Shown one piece after another: positions 1-4,081 of a stretch of DNA of 5,769 nucleotides. Every line of letters starts with the position of its first letter. The stretch's first letter is position 1. The position numbers were made by a program, and so were the translations under genes. The stretch is from Lachnospiraceae bacterium (lineage in GTDB: Bacteria; Bacillota_A; Clostridia; Lachnospirales; Lachnospiraceae): contig VSOD01000275.1 in assembly GCA_009774655.1 (NCBI GenBank), forward strand, positions 1-5,769, written 5' to 3'. Under the pieces are notes generated by a model. That model was not told the origin of the DNA, ran no database searches, and saw only the letters and a list, made by a program, of their open reading frames with translations.

Positions 1-1
1 G

Positions 2-322
2 GATATGAAGATACAGACAGGAAAGGATATTCCCGAACATGAGATTATGAAGGTCATGTTAAAGGAAGGGAGTAATCTGCCAACAGTCTACGCAGAGTTA
101 ATCCATGGAATGATGCGGGAAAAAATACATTCTCTGGAACTGGAGCTTTCTGAACGAGGTTACAGTCTTGACTATATCAACATCATTTATGTGGGAGGCG
201 GTGCGCTGATGGCGCGTGAACATGCAGGAAAATTCAGGAATCATACTGCTTACGACTGTGACCTGTGTGCCAATGCGAAGGGCTATGAGTTTCTTGCAAA
301 GCAGATGTTAGAGAGAAGGTGA
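2..322 (+). CDS. parM: ParM/StbA-like actin-type partition ATPase, C-terminal fragment
   Basis: This is the last 106 codons of a gene cut by the left window edge. The reading frame is open from the first complete codon, so the ATG at base 5 is probably internal. The fragment shows a hydrophobic strand followed by a glycine turn, IIYVGGGALM (residues 60-69 counted from that ATG), which fits the adenosine-binding loop of actin/Hsp70-fold ATPases. Near the end is CANAKGYE, resembling the 'NAxGY' segment common near the C-terminus of ParM/StbA proteins. Family members are usually about 300-400 residues, so roughly two thirds is missing. ParM forms ATP-driven filaments that push plasmid copies apart and needs a ParR adaptor bound to a centromere. 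The next gene, four bases downstream, has ParR-like features, which supports the call. A related actin-like protein of an integrative element is the main alternative. The catalytic N-terminal motifs are outside the window. Confidence 0.72.
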   Translation, partial: DMKIQTGKDIPEHEIMKVMLKEGSNLPTVYAELIHGMMREKIHSLELELSERGYSLDYINIIYVGGGALMAREHAGKFRNHTAYDCDLCANAKGYEFLAKQMLERR

Positions 323-326
323 ACGG

Positions 327-704
327 ATGGCTGGACAACGGAAAGCGATATTCCTTCGCTTTAACATGGAAGATGAGGCAGATAGCAGCCTGTACATGAA
401 ACTGGCGGAAGCCGCTGGAACTTCTACTTCGCTGACGGCGTATGTTAAAAGGACGTTGGAAGAATATCTCAATGTAAAGTCAGAGATGGCAGAGCGTCAG
501 ATATTTCATGAGCAGATATTAACGTTGGTTCGGGAAGAAATGCAGGAACAGGGTATGAAGCTGGTAGGTGCATTGTTAGCGGGGATAGGAACTGTGAGTG
601 TTCCTGTAAAACAGAAAGAAGCTGTAGAGAGGGGAACAGAACTTCCTGATACGTGTGAGAAATTACCCGATGAACTGAGTAGTGTTCTTAAGCTTATCAG
701 TTAG
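327..704 (+). CDS. parR: ParR-like centromere-binding partition adaptor
   Basis: A 125-residue protein starting four bases after the ParM-like stop. AAGGTG at 316-321, inside the end of the upstream gene, is its ribosome binding site, so the two are probably translated from one message. The N-terminus reads as a ribbon-helix-helix domain: a beta strand (AIFLRFN, residues 7-13), a helix at about 18-30 and a second helix at about 35-48 (TAYVKRTLEEYL). A charged helix follows at about 50-76, then a short hydrophobic stretch (77-94). The C-terminal tail ends in an amphipathic peptide (PDELSSVLKLIS). In plasmid R1, the ParR C-terminal helix is what docks onto the ParM filament end, so this tail may do the same. 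ParR proteins diverge strongly in sequence; the assignment rests on size, fold pattern and position after ParM. A different ribbon-helix-helix regulator is the alternative. Confidence 0.65.
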   Translation: MAGQRKAIFLRFNMEDEADSSLYMKLAEAAGTSTSLTAYVKRTLEEYLNVKSEMAERQIFHEQILTLVREEMQEQGMKLVGALLAGIGTVSVPVKQKEAVERGTELPDTCEKLPDELSSVLKLIS

Positions 705-707
705 AAA

Positions 708-740
708 ATTGTTGCAGATATGAAAGCATATGCAAACAAT
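708..740. repeat. Imperfect inverted repeat behind parR
   Basis: ATTGTTGCAGATATG (708-722) pairs with CATATGCAAACAAT (727-740) across a four-base loop, with small indels. It includes the palindrome GCATATGC (726-733). No T-run follows, so it does not look like an intrinsic terminator. It shares the CAGATATG core with the dyad at 785-819. By position it could be part of a ParR-binding centromere; this is inference. Confidence 0.5.
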
Positions 741-784
741 CTGCTACGCATCAAGTGTTATTTAATGAAATGAAAAACTAAAAT

Positions 785-819
785 TTGCATATCTGAAATC
801 AAATGTAGCAGATATGCAA
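785..819. repeat. Perfect 11-bp inverted repeat, candidate partition or operator site
   Basis: TTGCATATCTG (785-795) and CAGATATGCAA (809-819) are exact reverse complements separated by 13 bases. The right arm overlaps GTAGCAG (805-811), whose reverse complement CTGCTAC occurs at 741-747, so the two dyads are tied together by a second inverted pair. CAGATATG occurs directly at 715-722 and 809-816 and inverted at 788-795. Together with the dyad at 708-740 this fills most of the parR-to-next-gene gap. It ends 34 bases before the next start codon, so it could also be an operator for that gene. Confidence 0.6.
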
Positions 820-853
820 TATATTTGGTCTGTTATATGATGGAAGTTTGAAT

Positions 854-1117
854 ATGGAGTTATATTATTCCCGGTGCCAGTTGTGGCATGGGGATTATTT
901 TGTTGCCCGTCCCGGAGGTTACGAGGGCAGATCTGAGGAAGATATGGCAAAGGATACAATAGAAAGAGTTGAAAAAGCCCAGAATAAAGCACTGGAACAT
1001 TTGGATTATATTCTGGAAACGGTTTCCACACCGGATTTTGTTGAGGTCGTTGGACGTGTCGGCGGCGATACAGTCACTTATAGGGTGTATGATGACGGAT
1101 CTGTATATGAGAAATGA
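854..1117 (+). CDS. Small hypothetical protein, unrecognised
   Basis: An 87-residue protein that I do not recognise as a named family. The ATG at 854 is preferred because GGAAG (842-846) lies seven bases upstream. A TTG at 848 would add two residues but has the same GGAAG only one base away. The N-terminus is aromatic-rich (ELYYSRCQLWHGDYF). A charged helix follows (about residues 28-57), then a likely beta hairpin at the end (FVEVVGRVGGDTVTYRVYDDGSVYEK region, 62-87). It has no signal peptide, membrane segment or evident catalytic motif. The next gene starts 18 bases later behind a good ribosome binding site, so the two are probably co-transcribed. Clean codon structure and the adjacent mobile-element genes suggest a real accessory protein of the element. 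Confidence 0.7.
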   Translation: MELYYSRCQLWHGDYFVARPGGYEGRSEEDMAKDTIERVEKAQNKALEHLDYILETVSTPDFVEVVGRVGGDTVTYRVYDDGSVYEK

Positions 1118-1135
1118 GCAGGGAGGTATTTAATC

Positions 1136-1408
1136 ATGAGGCTTGATTACAGGAAGGAGAAGTTTCAGAAAGTCAGTGTATGTGGCATTCCATGCGATTT
1201 CAGCGATATGCGCATAGACAGGAGGACCGTACCAAAAGAACGATACCAGTATGAGGTTGCCGATGATGATGAGAGTCAGGGTGATCCAGTAAGAGTAGGA
1301 TATGGTATCATGGTGAATTTCATCGGAACACTGATTAGTGATGTGCCGTTGCCGCTTGTAGATGATAAAGTATTATGGCTGCAAGATGGGGATTTTGTAT
1401 ATCTGTAG
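1136..1408 (+). CDS. LPD28-like domain protein
   Basis: A 90-residue protein with a strong ribosome binding site, GGGAGG at 1121-1126, nine bases before the ATG. From memory, its pattern resembles LPD28 proteins: an N-terminal 'F..V.V.GIP..FSDMRIDR.TVPK' stretch (residues 10-34), an acidic Asp-rich turn with a following 'GDPVRVG' (44-55), then 'I.VNF.GTLISD.PLP' (58-73) and a terminal 'LWL.DGDFVYL'. LPD domains were described as parts of large polyvalent proteins carried by phages and conjugative elements, and short stand-alone versions are frequent in elements of gut Clostridia. The biochemical role of LPD28 is not known to me. No catalytic residues stand out. It lies 18 bases after the preceding small gene, probably in one operon. 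The family name needs a profile search; the gene itself is secure. Confidence 0.7.
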   Translation: MRLDYRKEKFQKVSVCGIPCDFSDMRIDRRTVPKERYQYEVADDDESQGDPVRVGYGIMVNFIGTLISDVPLPLVDDKVLWLQDGDFVYL

Positions 1409-1431
1409 AACTGGGGAGGGGGCAGATTTGC

Positions 1432-1551
1432 ATGACAGCAGGAATGCAGTATCTGTTGATATGTTGCAAGATGAAAAATAGAATACATATTATGCTTCAT
1501 AAAATGTATACAGTTTATGTATCATTTATAAAAACACTTTATGATGAGTAA
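1432..1551 (+). CDS. Possible 39-residue small ORF or gene remnant
   Basis: An ATG lies nine bases after a very purine-rich stretch, GGGGAGGGGG (1413-1422), that would work as a ribosome binding site. It lies 23 bases after the LPD28-like stop, as expected for a third operon gene. The 39-codon product is basic, rich in Met and Tyr (starting MTAGMQYLLICCKMKNR), and has no recognisable motif. Its second half overlaps the TTTATGA heptamer run, which argues that this part is regulatory rather than coding. It may be a real small protein, or the start of a gene whose remainder has been lost. Low confidence. Confidence 0.28.
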   Translation: MTAGMQYLLICCKMKNRIHIMLHKMYTVYVSFIKTLYDE

Positions 1552-1580
1552 AAGTAATCGTTTTATGATTGGATTTATGA
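1497..1580 (+). repeat. TTTATGA heptamer array upstream of the Mor-like gene
   Basis: TTTATGA occurs exactly at 1538-1544, 1562-1568 and 1574-1580, with near copies TTTATGT (1514-1520) and TTTATAA (1525-1531) and an inverted copy TCATAAA (1497-1503). The starts 1514, 1525, 1538, 1562 and 1574 are spaced 11, 13, 24 and 12 bases, close to a helical turn or two. The last copies sit in the -35 zone of the promoter before the regulator gene, so a role as operator or iteron-like binding sites is plausible. The AT-rich background makes chance copies possible. Confidence 0.42.
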
Positions 1581-1599
1581 CGTTGAATGTTGATATAAT
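1569..1599 (+). promoter_or_regulatory. Extended -10 promoter for the Mor-like gene
   Basis: TGATATAAT at 1591-1599 is an extended -10 element (TG, one base, perfect TATAAT at 1594-1599). The best -35 is weak, TTGGAT at 1569-1574 with a 19-base spacer, which is tolerable for an extended -10 promoter. A transcript would start near 1606 and reach the GTG start within about 16 bases, leaving a very short leader that consists mostly of the ribosome binding site. Two heptamer copies overlap or flank the -35 zone. Confidence 0.55.
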
Positions 1600-1609
1600 T
1601 TGACAAATC

Positions 1610-1618
1610 GGAGGTGAT
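1610..1618 (+). promoter_or_regulatory. Strong ribosome binding site that fixes a GTG start
   Basis: GGAGGTGAT matches the 16S anti-Shine-Dalgarno complement over nine bases and lies with its GGAGG seven bases before the GTG at 1622. This decides the start in favour of GTG; no ATG occurs in frame until residue 44. Confidence 0.8.
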
Positions 1619-1621
1619 AAA

Positions 1622-1951
1622 GTGATTAATATTGATTTCAACAACATAAACGATGAGATCGTCTACGAGGCATTTCATGTGGATGGGAATGAAGCTGAGG
1701 CGTTGAATGACAGCTATCTGGAACTTTTTGAATTGATTGGACGGGACGCTATGCTAAAACTGTTCACTCATTTTCATGGAGATAAAATCGAGTGCCCCAT
1801 GCGGCTGTACCGTGCGGAGTTTATTGCTGATCTTGCGAAAAATGAAACAGACAGGCGTGAAAGGGCGAAAATTGCAAGGGCAGGCGGATATTCTGCAAGG
1901 GTGATAGAAGGGGTATTGAGCAAACGTCGAAAAGAAAATGAGACGGAATAA
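1622..1951 (+). CDS. Mor-like helix-turn-helix transcription regulator
   Basis: A 109-residue protein with a GTG start behind a near-ideal ribosome binding site. Residues 38-60 (LIGRDAMLKLFTHFHGDKIECPM) recall the 'G....L...FGG..IYIP' strand region of Mor/C-type activators. They are followed by an Arg-rich helical part (61-85) and a helix-turn-helix ending, with AKIARAG as the first helix, GYS as the turn and ARVIEGVLSKRR as the recognition helix (82-103). Mor of phage Mu activates middle transcription by binding a dyad near -35; many Mor-like proteins occur as small regulators in integrated elements of Firmicutes. It has its own promoter and a repeated heptamer array just upstream, so autoregulation is possible. 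The Mor assignment is from remembered pattern similarity and is moderate. A generic sigma-factor-like or HTH DNA-binding protein is the alternative. Confidence 0.6.
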   Translation: MINIDFNNINDEIVYEAFHVDGNEAEALNDSYLELFELIGRDAMLKLFTHFHGDKIECPMRLYRAEFIADLAKNETDRRERAKIARAGGYSARVIEGVLSKRRKENETE

Positions 1952-2004
1952 TATATAGGGCAAAACAAAACTAAAAATACTACGTAGAATGGCAGGGAGA
2001 TGTT

Positions 2005-3975
2005 GTGAAGTTTATTTTGGTATGTAGTTCTTTTATCATTTTTGTTTTTGGTTTGATAAAGATTATTAAACGAAGAATTAAAAATGAAACGAAGAGAAAG
2101 GATTTAGTGCTGATTGGAGTGGCAGTAGCTATTTATATTGTAGCTGCGGCTATGCCAGAAAGAAAAGCAAGTAGAGAGAATGGAGGAGTGGAAAGGTCAG
2201 CTAATACATATGGGGTAGAAAATGCAGAATATATAACTGATGATATGCAGGTGGAAACACTGACTGATTTTTCAGAAGAGAGGGCATTTGTGCAGTTTAC
2301 TGATTATTCGGAAGAAGATTTAAAAATGGCTGAGGATGGAATAAGGGCTATGCTTACGGATGATGAAGGCGAGAAGGCTCAATATGCGATGGAGTATATT
2401 GAGCATGAACCTCAGGGCGGAAACAGAATGGCACTGATTGATACACTGGGTAAAATTTTATGGAAATCGGATCGAACGTTAAATGATCTGTCATTGACGG
2501 AAATAAGTGAATTCAAAGATGGGTTGGCTTACTTTATATTTGATGGAAATGAGGGAGAAAGCTATAACATCATTGATTGGGAAGGTAATATAACTTATAC
2601 GAAAGAATGCTCGGAAGATTTTATGTTTCTTTCACACGGAGGAGGATTGTTTTTAGTTGCAGAACATATTGCAAGTTTAGATGTTGATGAGTGGCAGATT
2701 GGAACCATTGATAAAAATGGTGATATTGTTGCGGAATATAAAGCCTATGAGATAACGACACCCCAAGAAAAACCACTATCTGTGGAGGAGCCTATTGATC
2801 CGTCTTTCAGTCTGCAAGAGATTGATGATGCATTAGGCAGACTTGCTGAAGAACGTCAGAAATGGGTTGAAGAGAGTTGGGAATACGATGGAGAGACTGA
2901 TGAAGAATATTACAGATTGATTGAAGAAACAGAAATGGAATTCCAAAACAGATATGATGAGCTGACGGAGAGAAAGATTCAGATTCAGGAGCAATATGCT
3001 GTGCAGGCTGAAGAATATCAAGAATATCAGACGGAACTTGAGGAATATGAGGCAGATAGTCAGCATATGCCGGAAACGATTGCTTTTGATAAGAATTCTA
3101 GTCATGATTATCAATCGTTATGTGAATATCTTGGAGAAAATGTTTACAGAGTACCATTGGAGAACGGTTTTGCAATATTGAATTTGGATTCCCAAAGTGT
3201 TATCAGCTTGAATACATATTCTGAAAATACAGCTCATATTGAGCAGTTTATAACCGGTTTTGACAATGGTACTGCCACTGTGTTATATAACGAACCCATA
3301 GATATGGAGAAAATGGAAGAAGATAATACGGACGTTAATTGGGCGACGTTTCTGAAAAACTCATATTCCCTGTGCCGTATGGAGACAGATGGTACAATAA
3401 TCCCTATTGTGTCAAATAGCTGGACAAACTATGTTCTGCCCAATATTTTGAATGGGGAAAATGAATTTCAGGATGGTCTGTTATTTGTTCCTTACAGCGG
3501 GGGAGACGATACAACAGGTGTTTACTATAACATTGACGGAGAAGTTGCTCTTGAATTCTCCGAATACAATGGGAAAAGTGTATATTTTTGTGATCCTTTC
3601 TATAACGGATATGCCCTTATGTTAATACAGGGCGCTGATCAGCTTACTTATTTTACGGTCATTGATAAAAGCGGAAAACAACAGTTTGAACCTCAAACAG
3701 GTTTTGAGGATGTATATATGAGTAGCGATGGAAAGTATCTCGTTGCGGTTAAGTGGCATAATTTAACGGTGTTTGATATCGCGGGAAATGAAGTGGTAAG
3801 TGTGGAAAGTGAGCAAATATCATCAGATGACGGATTGCACATACGCAACCAACAGATACATTCAGAACATAAATATGATGTGTGTGATGAGGTGATCAGA
3901 TTTAGGGAGTTTTATGTGAATGTAAAAGAGAAAACGGTTATCGGATCACATTTCAATACTGAGGTTGAATTTTAA
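2005..3975 (+). CDS. Two-pass membrane protein with WG-like repeats and a coiled coil
   Basis: A 656-residue protein of unknown function. GTG at 2005 is chosen because GGGAG (1995-1999) lies five bases upstream and the next in-frame ATG (residue 50) would remove both membrane segments. Hydrophobic segments at 3-20 and 34-50 flank a basic loop (KIIKRRIKNETKRKD), so the positive-inside rule puts both ends outside the membrane. Residues 140-250 and 385-600 carry six turns of the type ID-x-x-G or similar (at 145, 190, 235, 510, 553, 590). Several 'F-x-x-G-x-A' stretches precede them (170, 419, 488, 532). This is the pattern of degenerate WG/KWG beta repeats, which may fold as a propeller. Between the blocks, residues 266-352 form a Glu/Tyr-rich coiled coil. 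The gene is 53 bases after the Mor-like gene and 102 bases before the next large gene. It looks more AT-rich than the parM/parR end. A surface sensor or adhesin-like scaffold is possible but not shown. Confidence 0.82.
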   Translation: MKFILVCSSFIIFVFGLIKIIKRRIKNETKRKDLVLIGVAVAIYIVAAAMPERKASRENGGVERSANTYGVENAEYITDDMQVETLTDFSEERAFVQFTDYSEEDLKMAEDGIRAMLTDDEGEKAQYAMEYIEHEPQGGNRMALIDTLGKILWKSDRTLNDLSLTEISEFKDGLAYFIFDGNEGESYNIIDWEGNITYTKECSEDFMFLSHGGGLFLVAEHIASLDVDEWQIGTIDKNGDIVAEYKAYEITTPQEKPLSVEEPIDPSFSLQEIDDALGRLAEERQKWVEESWEYDGETDEEYYRLIEETEMEFQNRYDELTERKIQIQEQYAVQAEEYQEYQTELEEYEADSQHMPETIAFDKNSSHDYQSLCEYLGENVYRVPLENGFAILNLDSQSVISLNTYSENTAHIEQFITGFDNGTATVLYNEPIDMEKMEEDNTDVNWATFLKNSYSLCRMETDGTIIPIVSNSWTNYVLPNILNGENEFQDGLLFVPYSGGDDTTGVYYNIDGEVALEFSEYNGKSVYFCDPFYNGYALMLIQGADQLTYFTVIDKSGKQQFEPQTGFEDVYMSSDGKYLVAVKWHNLTVFDIAGNEVVSVESEQISSDDGLHIRNQQIHSEHKYDVCDEVIRFREFYVNVKEKTVIGSHFNTEVEF

Positions 3976-4001
3976 GAAATGGGATAGCAGGATGATTTTC
4001 G

Positions 4002-4055
4002 ATGTATTATGTTGAAAAGATATCGCAGCAAGAAAAGATAAAATATGGAAAATGA
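4002..4055 (+). other. Micro-ORF 1 in the leader of the last gene
   Basis: A 17-codon reading frame (MYYVEKISQQEKIKYGK) with AGGA at 3989-3992, nine bases upstream. Its TGA stop overlaps the ATG of the next micro-ORF as ATGA (4052-4055). It is too short to recognise and may be chance. If translated, it would deliver ribosomes into the following frame by coupling. Confidence 0.25.
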
Positions 4056-4081
4056 AAAAGGAGCAAGGGTGTAAACGATGA
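4052..4081 (+). other. Micro-ORF 2, ATGA-coupled to the last gene
   Basis: A nine-codon frame (MKKEQGCKR) starting in the stop of micro-ORF 1 and ending with a TGA that overlaps the ATG at 4078 (ATGA at 4078-4081). The AAGGAG and AAGGGTG purine stretches (4058-4063, 4065-4071) lie inside it and serve as ribosome binding sites for the main gene. Its amino acid content is therefore largely dictated by those sites, which favours a non-protein explanation. Confidence 0.22.

Noticed and set aside
5..7. ATG at base 5 as the true start of the first gene
   Set aside because: The frame is open to the window edge and the encoded part matches only the C-terminal end of the ParM family, so the start lies outside the window.
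785..819. Intrinsic terminator
   Set aside because: The stem is AT-rich with a 13-base loop and is not followed by a T-run on the + strand; a binding site is more likely.
848..850. TTG as start of the 87-residue protein
   Set aside because: The only nearby Shine-Dalgarno-like GGAAG is one base away from TTG but seven from the ATG at 854.
762..1031. Minus-strand open frame opposite the 87-residue gene
   Set aside because: It lies antisense to a better-supported gene, has no ribosome binding site that I can see, and its product is low in recognisable structure (Pro/Tyr/Phe-rich).
1600..1605. TTGACA as a -35 box
   Set aside because: No acceptable -10 follows at 16-18 bases; the nearest TAATAT is 21 bases away and inside the coding region. 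It lies between the -10 and the ribosome binding site of the adjacent promoter.
1980..1987. CTACGTAG palindrome as an operator
   Set aside because: An isolated eight-base palindrome with no second copy nearby; expected by chance at this length scale.
2833..3114. Minus-strand open frame with a hydrophobic, Ile/Leu/Phe-rich product
   Set aside because: It is the complement of the Glu-rich coiled-coil codons of the 656-residue protein, which automatically reads as Phe/Leu/Ile; not a membrane protein gene.
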